Shown here piece by piece: positions 7,437 through 14,233 of a DNA stretch of 39,781 nucleotides; the stretch's first letter is position 1; the number at the start of each line of letters is the position of its first letter. The notes under the pieces are model-generated. The model did not search any database, had not been told where the DNA came from, and saw only the letters and a list, made by a program, of their open reading frames with translations. Where the stretch lies: assembly GCA_019114625.1 (NCBI GenBank), contig DXFD01000015.1:1-39781 (forward strand), read 5' to 3'. The position numbers and the translations under genes were made by a program. Source of the DNA: Candidatus Borkfalkia faecigallinarum. Lineage in GTDB: Bacteria > Bacillota > Clostridia > Christensenellales > Borkfalkiaceae.

Positions 7437-8534
7437 TCAGCTCTTTTTGAGGTAATCGATGATGAAGGGCTGGATGTCGCCGTCCATCACCGCCTGGATG
7501 TTGCCCGTCTCGCAGCCGGTGCGGTGGTCCTTGACGAGGGTGTACGGGCAGAATACGTACGAGCGGATCTGGCTGCCCCACTCGATCTTTTTGATCTCGC
7601 CCTTCAAGTTCTGTTCGTTGGCGAGGCGCTCGTTCTCTTTGAGTTCGATCAGCTTGGAGCGCAGCATCTTCATCGCCATCTCGCGGTTCTGGATCTGCGA
7701 ACGCTCGTTCTGGCAGGAGACGACGATGCCCGTCGGGATATGCTGGATGCGGATGGCCGACTCCGTCTTGTTGATGTGCTGGCCGCCCGCGCCGGAAGAG
7801 CGGAAGGTGGTCACCTTCAGATCCTCGGGGCGGATCTCCACGTCCCCGTCGTCCTCGATCTCGGGCATGACCTCGAGCGCGGCGAAGGAGGTCTGGCGGC
7901 GTTTGTTCGCGTCGAAGGGGGAGATGCGCACCAGGCGGTGCACGCCGCTCTCCGCCTTGAGGTAGCCGTAGGCGTTTTCTCCCTCGATCTTGAAGTCGAC
8001 GCTCTTGATGCCCGCCTCGTCGCCGTCTAAGCGGTCGAGCTCGGTCACCTTATAGCCGCTGCGCTCGGCGAAGCGCGTGTACATGCGGTAGAGCATGGAG
8101 ACCCAATCGCAGCTTTCCGTGCCGCCCGCGCCCGCGTGCAGCGAGAGCAGCGCGTTGTAGCTGTCGTACTTGCCGCGCAGCAGCGAGCGGATGCGCATAT
8201 CCTCAAGGTCGGCCTCCGCCGTCGCGAGCAGGCTGTCCAGCTCGGGGATGAGCTCCTCCTCGCCCGTCTCCTCGATGAGGTCGATGACCTCGTTCACCTC
8301 TTCGAGCGCCTTTTTGCCCTTGTCGTACGAGTCGACCTTGCCCTCGATGGCAGAGATCTCCCGCCCCAGCTTTGCAGAGCGCTCGAGGTCTTGCCAGACC
8401 TCCGGCTTTTCCTGCTCCACTTTCAGCTGCGCCAGCTGTTCGCGCAAAATATCGATGTCCAGCGCCTCTTTCGTCTCCGCAAGCGTGTCGGAGAGCAGCT
8501 TGGCGCGCATCCTGTAATCGTCTGCCTTAAACAT
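7437..8534 (-). CDS. prfB: Peptide chain release factor 2 (no programmed frameshift)
   Basis: 365 residues, full length. RF2 reads UGA and UAA stop codons; the peptide-anticodon SPF is present (RISPFDANKRR) and the catalytic GGQ loop is present (SGAGGQHINK). Most bacterial prfB genes contain an in-frame UGA near codon 25 that requires a +1 frameshift and gives autoregulation. Here one uninterrupted frame runs through ETKEALDIDILREQL, the expected frameshift region, so that control is absent. The start is ATG 8534 with GAGAGG just upstream; a GTG two codons earlier is possible. A sigma-A promoter lies about 20 bp before the start. Confidence 0.96.
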   Translation of the reverse strand: MFKADDYRMRAKLLSDTLAETKEALDIDILREQLAQLKVEQEKPEVWQDLERSAKLGREISAIEGKVDSYDKGKKALEEVNEVIDLIEETGEEELIPELDSLLATAEADLEDMRIRSLLRGKYDSYNALLSLHAGAGGTESCDWVSMLYRMYTRFAERSGYKVTELDRLDGDEAGIKSVDFKIEGENAYGYLKAESGVHRLVRISPFDANKRRQTSFAALEVMPEIEDDGDVEIRPEDLKVTTFRSSGAGGQHINKTESAIRIQHIPTGIVVSCQNERSQIQNREMAMKMLRSKLIELKENERLANEQNLKGEIKKIEWGSQIRSYVFCPYTLVKDHRTGCETGNIQAVMDGDIQPFIIDYLKKS

Positions 8535-8556
8535 AAACACCTCTCTAAGTCCTACG

Positions 8557-8586
8557 ATTATACCATAAAGAGGAAGAGCTTGTCAA
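8557..8586 (-). promoter_or_regulatory. Sigma-A promoter for prfB
   Basis: Minus strand: TTGACA (8581-8586), 18-bp spacer, TATAAT (8557-8562). Confidence 0.85.
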
Positions 8587-8660
8587 TAAAAGTTCGCGGC
8601 GGGAACGCGGGCACGAATGCGGGCGCGCATTTTTCGCGCCCGAACGGCCTCTTTCATTGC

Positions 8661-8694
8661 AAAAAACAAGGAGCCGGGCCCGACTCCTGTTTTT
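8661..8694 (-). terminator. Bidirectional intrinsic terminator
   Basis: A-run, then a near-palindromic stem (AGGAG.CGGGCCCG.CTCCT), then T-run. It lies just after the stop of the lipoprotein gene at 8719-9276. Confidence 0.8.
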
Positions 8695-8718
8695 CATGAT
8701 AAGATCCTCCTTTTTTCT

Positions 8719-9276
8719 TCACCCGATAACGCACATGGACTCGGTCACATCGGTGACGAGCGCCTGATCGACCTTCGCGATCAATAAATATGTGACCACA
8801 GAATCATGTTCCAAAATACTATCCGGATACTCGACATACAGGATCAGTTTACTTCCCGCGACATCCATCCCTTCGATACGAAATTGCCCCGGGTCGGTGG
8901 ATTTGTAAAAGCCGCACACGACATACGCCGTATCCTGAAAATCCTGACTTGTAAGCCCGCACAATACTTCCGCCGCCTCATGATCATAGATACCGCTTCC
9001 CGGATTTTCTTCATGGAAAAGCCCTCCGTAACCGTTGCGCGAACAAACGGCTTTCATTTCGGACAGCGAGCGGCACAGCGCAACAAAATCTTTGCCTTCA
9101 TCGGCGCTTCCCACAAAAGTCTCTTCTAAAACGACTTCATATTCCTCCGAAGCGACGAGCCTGTCCGCAAAGAGAACGGCCGGATCGGCATCTTCGCGCG
9201 CGCATCCCGTCATGCCGAACAGCGCGGATAAGCATCCCAAAAATAACCACGCAAATCTGTAAACAATTTTTTTCAT
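8719..9276 (-). CDS. Small lipoprotein of unknown function, behind an attenuator leader
   Basis: 185 residues with signal peptide and lipobox (LFGMTGC, C25), so anchored to the outer face of the membrane. The mature part is acidic with six further Cys (in ALCRSL, AVCSRN, VLCGLT, VVCGFY and SMCVIG contexts among others) and no domain I recognise. GGAGGAG lies upstream of ATG 9276. Its codon use looks more AT-rich than its neighbours, as does its leader, which suggests acquisition from another source. Expression is probably controlled: a consensus promoter, a leader with one or two tiny reading frames, and an intrinsic terminator all lie upstream (9311-9501). Confidence 0.82.
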   Translation of the reverse strand: MKKIVYRFAWLFLGCLSALFGMTGCAREDADPAVLFADRLVASEEYEVVLEETFVGSADEGKDFVALCRSLSEMKAVCSRNGYGGLFHEENPGSGIYDHEAAEVLCGLTSQDFQDTAYVVCGFYKSTDPGQFRIEGMDVAGSKLILYVEYPDSILEHDSVVTYLLIAKVDQALVTDVTESMCVIG

Positions 9277-9310
9277 AACGATCTCCTCCCAAAACAAATA
9301 TTCGAAGCAC

Positions 9311-9351
9311 AAAAAAAGCACAAACAAAGCCTTAGCAAACTTTATTCGTGC
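9311..9351 (-). terminator. Leader terminator (attenuator) of the lipoprotein gene
   Basis: Minus strand: GCACGAATAAAG pairs over 12 bp (two G-U) with CTTTGTTTGTGC, 10-base loop, then seven T. It begins one base after the stop codon of the six-codon leader peptide and ends 34 bp before the lipoprotein start. Confidence 0.8.
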
Positions 9352-9372
9352 TTATAACAAAAATTTATTCAT
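9352..9372 (-). CDS. Six-residue leader peptide MNKFLL
   Basis: ATG AAT AAA TTT TTG TTA TAA. It is preceded, six bases upstream, by AAGGAGGTGA, a full complement of the 16S rRNA 3' end. The stop codon directly abuts the 5' arm of the leader terminator, the layout of ribosome-controlled transcription attenuation. Confidence 0.65.
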   Translation of the reverse strand: MNKFLL

Positions 9373-9389
9373 TGGAGCTCACCTCCTTT

Positions 9390-9440
9390 TCAATTTTTTT
9401 CGCATTGTTTATGATAGAAAAGGCAAACACCCTCCTGCAT
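9390..9440 (-). CDS. Possible second leader reading frame, 16 residues
   Basis: MQEGVCLFYHKQCEKN, ending 17 bases before the six-codon leader peptide. A GAGGGG lies about 12 bases upstream of ATG, a poor spacing, so translation is uncertain. Confidence 0.3.
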   Translation of the reverse strand: MQEGVCLFYHKQCEKN

Positions 9441-9472
9441 GTTGTTTTTGTTCCCCTCTTTATCACGATTCT

Positions 9473-9501
9473 ATTGTATCACCGCTGCCAATATCTGTCA
9501 A
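9473..9501 (-). promoter_or_regulatory. Sigma-A promoter for the attenuated lipoprotein transcript
   Basis: Minus strand: TTGACA (9496-9501), 17-bp spacer, TACAAT (9473-9478). It gives a leader of about 190 bases before the lipoprotein start. Confidence 0.85.
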
Positions 9502-9532
9502 TACTTATTTTTAAGTTCCATGCTTCGGCCGC

Positions 9533-9584
9533 AAAAAGCGGGAGGGCCGCAAAAAAGCGGGAGGGCCGCAAAAGCTCTCCCGCT
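9533..9584 (-). terminator. malQ terminator with duplicated 3' arm
   Basis: Minus strand: AGCGGGAG and CTCCCGCTTTTTT form the terminator (9551-9584). The 3' arm GCGGCCCTCCCGCTTTTT is then repeated in tandem (9533-9550), giving a second possible pairing partner. Confidence 0.8.
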
Positions 9585-9607
9585 CGATATTTTTCGATAA
9601 GACCGAT

Positions 9608-11155
9608 CTATACCCGCCCTGCGCTCCCCAGCGCGGCGCGGAGCCGCCGGGCGAGGGACGCCGGCAGGTCCCGCCGCAGGCGGAAACGCCAATTCCCCTC
9701 CCCGACGGCAGGCGTATTCATGCGGGCCTCCCCCCCCAGCAGCAAAAGATCCTGCGCGGGCAGGACGGCGAGATTTGCCGCGCTCGCCCAGCAGAGGGAA
9801 CACAGCGCCTTCGCCGCGCTTGCACGGCCGGAGATGCGGCCTTCCACCCCTTCCTGCTTCATCGCCGCGCGCAGGCGTGCCTTGACGCGGACAAATTCGT
9901 CCGCGGGGAGGCTCTTCATGAACCCGAGCGACGTGTCGTTGTCGTGCGTGCCCGTGTAGCAGACGCTGTTGACGGGAATGTTGTGCGGGAGATAGGGGTT
10001 GTCGGGGTTGCCGTCAAAGGCGAACTGCAAAATTTTCATCCCCGGGAAGCCGGAGCGGCGCAAAAGGCGCAGCACGCCCCCGTCCATCTGCCCGAGGTCC
10101 TCCGCGATGAAGGGGAGTTCGCCGAGCGCGCGTTCGGCCGCGGCAAACAGCTTCATGCCCGGGCCGCGCCGCCAGCAGCCGTGCTCGGCCGTCGCGGCGC
10201 CCGCCTCCACCTCGTAATAGCGGTCCAGCCCGCGGAAATGGTCGATGCGGACGACGTCGTACAGCGAGAAGGCGGCGCGGATGCGGCGGACCCACCAGGC
10301 GTACCCTTCCGCCGCGTGCGCCTTCCAGTCGTAGACGGGGTTGCCCCAAAGCTGGCCGGTCGCCGAAAAATAATCGGGCGGGACGCCCGCCACCCGCCGC
10401 GCGGTGCGGTTTTTGTTGAGTTTGAACAGGTGCGCATTCGCCCACACGTCCGCCGAATCGGCCGCGACGTAGAGGGGGATGTCGCCGATGAAGCGGATGC
10501 CCAGCCCGTTGACATAGGCGCGCAGATCCTCCCACTGGCGGCGGAATTCGTATTGCAGGAACAGCCAGAAGAGATATTCGCCGCGGTTTTCGGACAAAAA
10601 GCGTTCGAGGGCGGCGGGGTCGCGCAGGCGGTATTCCTTCTTCCAGCGGTCGAAGCTCGCCCCGCCGTGCGCCTCTTTGAGCGCCATGAACAGGGCATAC
10701 TCGTGAAATTCTCCCCCCTCGACGAACGCCGCAAAGGCGGGATCGCGCACATCGAACCGCGAAAAGGCGCGGCGCAGCACGGCGAATTTGACGTTGTACA
10801 GGAAGCCGTAGTCGATGTCCCCGACGCGGCGCAGGGCGCGCACCTCGGCGGGGCGGAGCAGCCCCTCCGCGACGAGGCGCTCCACATCGAGCAGGTACGG
10901 GTTGCCCGAAGCGCCGAACACCGACTGATAGGGCGAATCGCCGTACCCCGTCTGCACGAGGGGCAGCACCTGCCAGTAGCGCACGCCGGCGGCGTGCAGG
11001 AAGTCGGCAAAGCGCCGCGCGCTCTCGCCCAGCGTGCCGATGCCGTACCCGCCCGGCAGCGAGGCGATGTGCAGCAGCACCCCCGCCGAACGCTGCGGGA
11101 TGGTCGTGTTGGGAACTTCTTTCCTGCCATTTTGTGTCTTTCCGCGAATAGCCAT
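9608..11155 (-). CDS. malQ: 4-alpha-glucanotransferase (amylomaltase), GH77
   Basis: 515 residues, full length for bacterial MalQ. It transfers alpha-1,4-glucan segments between maltodextrins in the cytoplasm. Family signatures: ASLPGGYGIGTLG near the N-terminus, YWQVLPL, SPYQ.SVFGASGNPYL, nucleophile D305 in VRIDHFRG, acid/base E352 in IAEDLG, and the THDND transition-state motif. The start at 11155 has GGAGAGAG upstream and its own sigma-A promoter (11203-11231); a terminator follows. It appears monocistronic and is the only intracellular alpha-glucan enzyme in the window. Confidence 0.97.
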   Translation of the reverse strand: MAIRGKTQNGRKEVPNTTIPQRSAGVLLHIASLPGGYGIGTLGESARRFADFLHAAGVRYWQVLPLVQTGYGDSPYQSVFGASGNPYLLDVERLVAEGLLRPAEVRALRRVGDIDYGFLYNVKFAVLRRAFSRFDVRDPAFAAFVEGGEFHEYALFMALKEAHGGASFDRWKKEYRLRDPAALERFLSENRGEYLFWLFLQYEFRRQWEDLRAYVNGLGIRFIGDIPLYVAADSADVWANAHLFKLNKNRTARRVAGVPPDYFSATGQLWGNPVYDWKAHAAEGYAWWVRRIRAAFSLYDVVRIDHFRGLDRYYEVEAGAATAEHGCWRRGPGMKLFAAAERALGELPFIAEDLGQMDGGVLRLLRRSGFPGMKILQFAFDGNPDNPYLPHNIPVNSVCYTGTHDNDTSLGFMKSLPADEFVRVKARLRAAMKQEGVEGRISGRASAAKALCSLCWASAANLAVLPAQDLLLLGGEARMNTPAVGEGNWRFRLRRDLPASLARRLRAALGSAGRV

Positions 11156-11202
11156 CTTTCTCTCTCCAAAGAAACGGCGCCTTTTCCCGCGCCATCCCCC
11201 CT

Positions 11203-11231
11203 ATTTTACCACAGGAAGCGCGGCCTTTCAA
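11203..11231 (-). promoter_or_regulatory. Sigma-A promoter for malQ
   Basis: Minus strand: TTGAAA (11226-11231), 17-bp spacer, TAAAAT (11203-11208). Confidence 0.75.
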
Positions 11232-11300
11232 GATTTTTTTGAAAAAAGCTCCCCTGTTTTTTGCATTTTGAATTTTTTCCGCATTCCGCATAAAAATCGT

Positions 11301-11328
11301 TTGATTTTTCCGCAAAATATGCTATAAT
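11301..11328 (+). promoter_or_regulatory. Promoter for the tRNA-Thr transcript
   Basis: TTGATT (11301-11306), 16-bp spacer, TATAAT (11323-11328), about 240 bp upstream of the tRNA. The intervening leader holds short hairpins (for example GGCGCC arms around 11368-11393) and the degenerate repeats described separately. No gene was seen between 11156 and 11573. Confidence 0.6.
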
Positions 11329-11418
11329 AATCAAGCTAAGTCGCTCGGGAGGAAGAATTTCTCCCACGGCGCCGCTTCGGCTTCGTGGCGCCGACCCGCC
11401 CGTTGCAAAGATCCCTGC

Positions 11419-11573
11419 GCGGAAAGGAAACCCTATACGCTACTGTGGTTCCGTCGCTTCGGCCGATCCGTCGCGGAGTTGAGCACACGGAAAGGAAACT
11501 GCATACGCTACTGTGGCTCAGTCGCTCCAGCTGATTCGTCGCGGAGATGACATAGCTTACAGAAATAGAATAC
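11419..11573 (+). repeat. Degenerate 67-68-bp tandem copies of the tRNA-Thr 5' part and its upstream flank
   Basis: The tRNA 5' sequence GCTACTGTGGCTCAGTCG starts the real gene at 11574 and also occurs at 11507 (identical over 18 bases) and 11439 (GCTACTGTGGTTCCGTCG). Each copy then diverges (TCGCGGAGATGA, TCGCGGAGTTGA) and ends in a flank like GGAAAGGAAAC..ATAC. A further half copy of the flank lies at 11419-11438. The copies cannot fold as tRNAs. Confidence 0.75.
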
Positions 11574-11649
11574 GCTACTGTGGCTCAGTCGGTAGAGCAG
11601 CTGATTCGTAATCAGCAGGTCGCCGGTTCAAGTCCGGCCAGTAGCTCCA
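11574..11649 (+). tRNA. tRNA-Thr, anticodon CGU
   Basis: 76 bases with encoded CCA. Acceptor GCTACTG pairs with CAGTAGC, discriminator U. D arm GCTC/GAGC, anticodon arm GCTGA/TCAGC with loop TTCGTAA (anticodon CGT), T arm GCCGG/CCGGC with loop TTCAAGT. It decodes ACG threonine codons. Confidence 0.97.
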
Positions 11650-11654
11650 TACTC

Positions 11655-11684
11655 GCCCCCGAATCAATCATTCGGGGGCATCGT
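11655..11684 (+). terminator. Terminator of tRNA-Thr
   Basis: GCCCCCGAAT and ATTCGGGGGC arms, then ATCGTTTT, 6 bases after the tRNA. Confidence 0.85.
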
Positions 11685-11746
11685 TTTGGCCACTGCCCGG
11701 ACTGTCGAAATGACGTGACGCGATCGCGCCTGCGGCGAACGATCGC

Positions 11747-11789
11747 TGTTCCGTCGCTCCGCTCCTTACAAGTCCGTCCGGTAGCTCCA
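11747..11789 (+). pseudogene. tRNA-Thr 3'-half remnant
   Basis: CAAGTCCGTCCGGTAGCTCC at 11769-11788 differs from the real tRNA 3' half (CAAGTCCGGCCAGTAGCTCC) at only two bases. The preceding TTCCGTCGCTCCG resembles the degenerate 5' copies (TTCCGTCGCTTCG at 11449). It is followed by its own terminator, so it may be what is left of a second tRNA-Thr. Confidence 0.65.
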
Positions 11790-11797
11790 AAAAAGAG

Positions 11798-11825
11798 AAC
11801 ACCCTTGCGGGTGTTTTCTGTTTTT
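11798..11825 (+). terminator. Second terminator after the tRNA region
   Basis: AACACCC and GGGTGTT arms with loop TTGC, then TTCTGTTTTT. Confidence 0.85.
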
Positions 11826-11925
11826 GGTTTACGGGCGGGGTTTGGATCCGTCCGGCCGAAGATCAAACGGACGGGGTCCCCGAAAAAAGGCGCGCCCGCA
11901 GGACGGGCACGGGGCAAAAGCCCTG

Positions 11926-11976
11926 CAAACGCGGCCAAAAAGCCCCGCACGGCGGGGCGCGCCTTGCAGGGCTTTT
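11926..11976 (-). terminator. Nested hairpin terminator after the beta-helix gene
   Basis: Outer arms AAAAGCCCTGCAA and TTGCAGGGCTTTT (13 bp) enclose an inner CCCCGC..GCGGGG hairpin. It lies 48 bp after the minus-strand gene at 12025-14106. The 11826-12024 spacer otherwise contains only GC-rich inverted repeats (for example GCATCCGCC..GGCGGATGC) and no gene. Confidence 0.75.
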
Positions 11977-12024
11977 ACGATCTGTCCCGCGGCATCCGCC
12001 GACAGGCGGATGCGGGGCGAGGAG

Positions 12025-14106
12025 CTATGCCGCGGGGAAGCGTTCGACCAGGCGGCGGAAATTGGAGTTGCTGCCGACGGGGCCTCCGATGTCGTTGATC
12101 ACGTTGTTGATCGTCGAAGTGCCGGAAGCGGAAAAGGAGCAGGTCACCATGTGGAGCATTTCGATCCCCTCGCCGGCGGGCGCCTCGATCGCGCTGTCGA
12201 TGTCGAAGGAGTTGTCGTACTGCACGAGATAGACGCCCAGCCCGTACGCGCGGTGCGTCTGCACGCCGTCGTCCACTTTATAGCTCGCATAGCCGTTTTT
12301 GGTGCCGTTGTGCGAGAGATAGACGTCCTGCGAGGGGACGCGGTAGGGCGTTTCCGACTGGTACATGACCGTGAGCCCGTTCTCCCCCTTCCAATAGGTC
12401 TGGTACTGCTCGCAATGCTCCACCATCAGAGCGTAGCAGCGGACGTCGTCGCCGTTGACGAGCAGCCCCGTCTGCACGGGGTTGCCGTACGCCGTGACCG
12501 TGCCGTCCTCGCCGTATTCGTCCTCCCACGCCACGCCGCGCGAATGATCGGCGCGCCAGATCCAGAAGTTGTCCCCGATCGTGTCGTTTGCGTTGATCAC
12601 CATCGCGGTGTCCGTCTCCGTGTGGACGTTCTCCACGCCGCCGATGCGCAGGAAGAGATCGCTCACGACGACGGGGCAATCCGCATACGAAATGCCGGGC
12701 GTCTCGCCGATGACGACCATGTTCTTGCAATACGCGCCCGCGTCGATGAGCAGGTTGGCGAGCCGCACGCCGCCGACGTCCCCCACCTTGACCGCGCCTT
12801 CCGCATTGGCGTCGCCGATCTTAAGGGTGGCGTACCCCATGCCGAGCACGACCGTGTCGTCCCAGTCAATGACGAGCGGCTCTTCCAGCAGATACTGCCC
12901 GGGCGTCAGGAGCAGATGCTTGCCGTCCGCGAGGGCGGCGTTGATCGAGGCGGCGGTGTCCGTGTCCGGATTCGCCACGTAAAAGTCGTCGAGCGGGATG
13001 CGCGTGCCCGCCTCCGCCTGCGTCCACGTCACGCCCGCCGTGCCTTCCGCGACGTCCGGGACAAAGACGGCATATTCGCCGTCGACGCAGGTCAGGAAGG
13101 GCTTTTCCGCGATCTTTTCCGTCTGCTCGATGACGGTGTAGCGGTTGCCGCTCTCCGACCACTTGGCCGCGGGGATATAGCCCTCGCAGCCGCTGAACAC
13201 ATAGTTATGCGAGTTGCCCGACCACGCGGCCCACTCGTCGTTGCGCGACATCCACTGCTGCTGCGTCCCCGCGCGGACGGTGCCGGACACGCGGCTGTTG
13301 GCGAGAAACCCGCCGGACGACCAGCCGGACGGCGTGGACAGCGCGAGGTCGCCGCGGATATCCACGCGGCGCATGCTCGTCGCCTGCGAGACCGCCCAGC
13401 GCACGACGGTGGCGCCGTTCCAGGGCGTGTCCGCATCGATCGCGACGTTTTCCACCCCCCGCCAGAAGGTGCAGGTCGAGTTGTCGTTGGAGAGGACCTT
13501 GTCGGAGACGTACAGGCCGCCGAGATGCACCTCCCCCGGCACGCTCCCCAGGCCCATCACGTTGGTGTAATAGCCGACCTTGACGCTCAATTCGCCATAG
13601 TCGCCGGGCAGGAACATCACGGCGAAGCGCTCGCTCGAAAACTGTCCGGTCGAGCCGGTCTCCAGCCGCGCGTGTTTGTCGTCGATGTGCCTTTGCACCG
13701 CCGCCATGTCGTCGCCCTCCGCCACGATGAGCGTTTCGTCCCCGAAGGCGCTCACGGGGTCGGCGATCGCCTCTTCCTCCCCCTCCCGCACGGCAGCGAT
13801 GCGGAAATAGTCGTATGCGTGCCCGGACGGCTCGAACCGCTCCGCGCGCAGCAATTCCTCGTTGACCTTCTCGTATTCGCCGTACAGGCCGGGCGACGCG
13901 TAGACGTTGTACCCGTCCGCGTCGGCTTCTTCCCCCCAGCGGACGATCGCCTGCCCGTCGCGGACGTTGACGCGGACCTCGCCCGCCGCCAGCGCCTCGC
14001 CGGCAAATTCGTCGTCCGGCGCGCACGCCGCCAGGCAGAGCGCCGCCAGCGCGCACAAAAGCAGGATGCAGGCCAACACGGCCGCCCGTTTGATCTTCCC
14101 TTTCAT
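12025..14106 (-). CDS. Beta-helix (pectate-lyase-like) lipoprotein, possible polysaccharide-active enzyme
   Basis: 693 residues. Signal peptide with lipobox ALCLAAC (C28), then a short fibronectin-like segment (about 40-110: AIVRWGEEADADGYNVYAS), then a two-part right-handed beta-helix. Characteristic runs are RFAVMFLPGDYG, GYYTNVMGLG, ATVVRWAVSQATSMRRV, TQQQWMSRNDEW and, late, LLLTPGQYLLEEPL and LVNGDDVRCYALMVEHCEQ. From memory these match actinobacterial secreted proteins often labelled adenylyl cyclase or factor 5/8-type, which are really tandem beta-helix proteins reminiscent of GH55-type glucanases; no catalytic residues can be assigned. GAGGAG lies upstream of ATG. It is downstream of the GH5 gene on the same strand, 121 bp apart, so probably in one operon acting on the same glycan. 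Confidence 0.85.
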   Translation of the reverse strand: MKGKIKRAAVLACILLLCALAALCLAACAPDDEFAGEALAAGEVRVNVRDGQAIVRWGEEADADGYNVYASPGLYGEYEKVNEELLRAERFEPSGHAYDYFRIAAVREGEEEAIADPVSAFGDETLIVAEGDDMAAVQRHIDDKHARLETGSTGQFSSERFAVMFLPGDYGELSVKVGYYTNVMGLGSVPGEVHLGGLYVSDKVLSNDNSTCTFWRGVENVAIDADTPWNGATVVRWAVSQATSMRRVDIRGDLALSTPSGWSSGGFLANSRVSGTVRAGTQQQWMSRNDEWAAWSGNSHNYVFSGCEGYIPAAKWSESGNRYTVIEQTEKIAEKPFLTCVDGEYAVFVPDVAEGTAGVTWTQAEAGTRIPLDDFYVANPDTDTAASINAALADGKHLLLTPGQYLLEEPLVIDWDDTVVLGMGYATLKIGDANAEGAVKVGDVGGVRLANLLIDAGAYCKNMVVIGETPGISYADCPVVVSDLFLRIGGVENVHTETDTAMVINANDTIGDNFWIWRADHSRGVAWEDEYGEDGTVTAYGNPVQTGLLVNGDDVRCYALMVEHCEQYQTYWKGENGLTVMYQSETPYRVPSQDVYLSHNGTKNGYASYKVDDGVQTHRAYGLGVYLVQYDNSFDIDSAIEAPAGEGIEMLHMVTCSFSASGTSTINNVINDIGGPVGSNSNFRRLVERFPAA

Positions 14107-14143
14107 CTCAGTCTCCTCTTTTTTCCGTAAAATCGTCTCTCCC

Positions 14144-14233
14144 GCGGCTGCGCCGCGCGGGGCTCACTCTCTTCCGCGGCTGCGCCGCGCGGGGTGTACT
14201 TTGTCCAGCGGCTGCGCCGCGCGGGGCTCACTC
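14144..14233. repeat. Three tandem copies, 32-bp period, of the GH5 gene 3' end
   Basis: GCGGCTGCGCCGCGCGGGG occurs at 14144, 14176 and 14208. In the first and third copies it is followed by CTCACTC, which in the third contains the GH5 stop codon (14228-14230). Each unit has a GCGGC/GCCGC hairpin. Confidence 0.9.

Noticed and set aside
11439-11560. Two extra tRNA-Thr genes upstream of the real one
   Set aside because: Only the first 18 or so bases match; no anticodon arm, T arm or 3' acceptor strand can form.
11331-11573. Signal recognition particle RNA or T-box leader before the tRNA
   Set aside because: The conserved core motifs of those RNAs could not be found.
11574-11789. Integrated element bounded by att repeats at the tRNA 3' end
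   Set aside because: The duplicated 3' end is only about 120 bp away and no integrase or cargo gene lies between.
11580-12098. 172-residue plus-strand frame starting in the tRNA
   Set aside because: It begins inside the tRNA, crosses two terminators and reads repeats.
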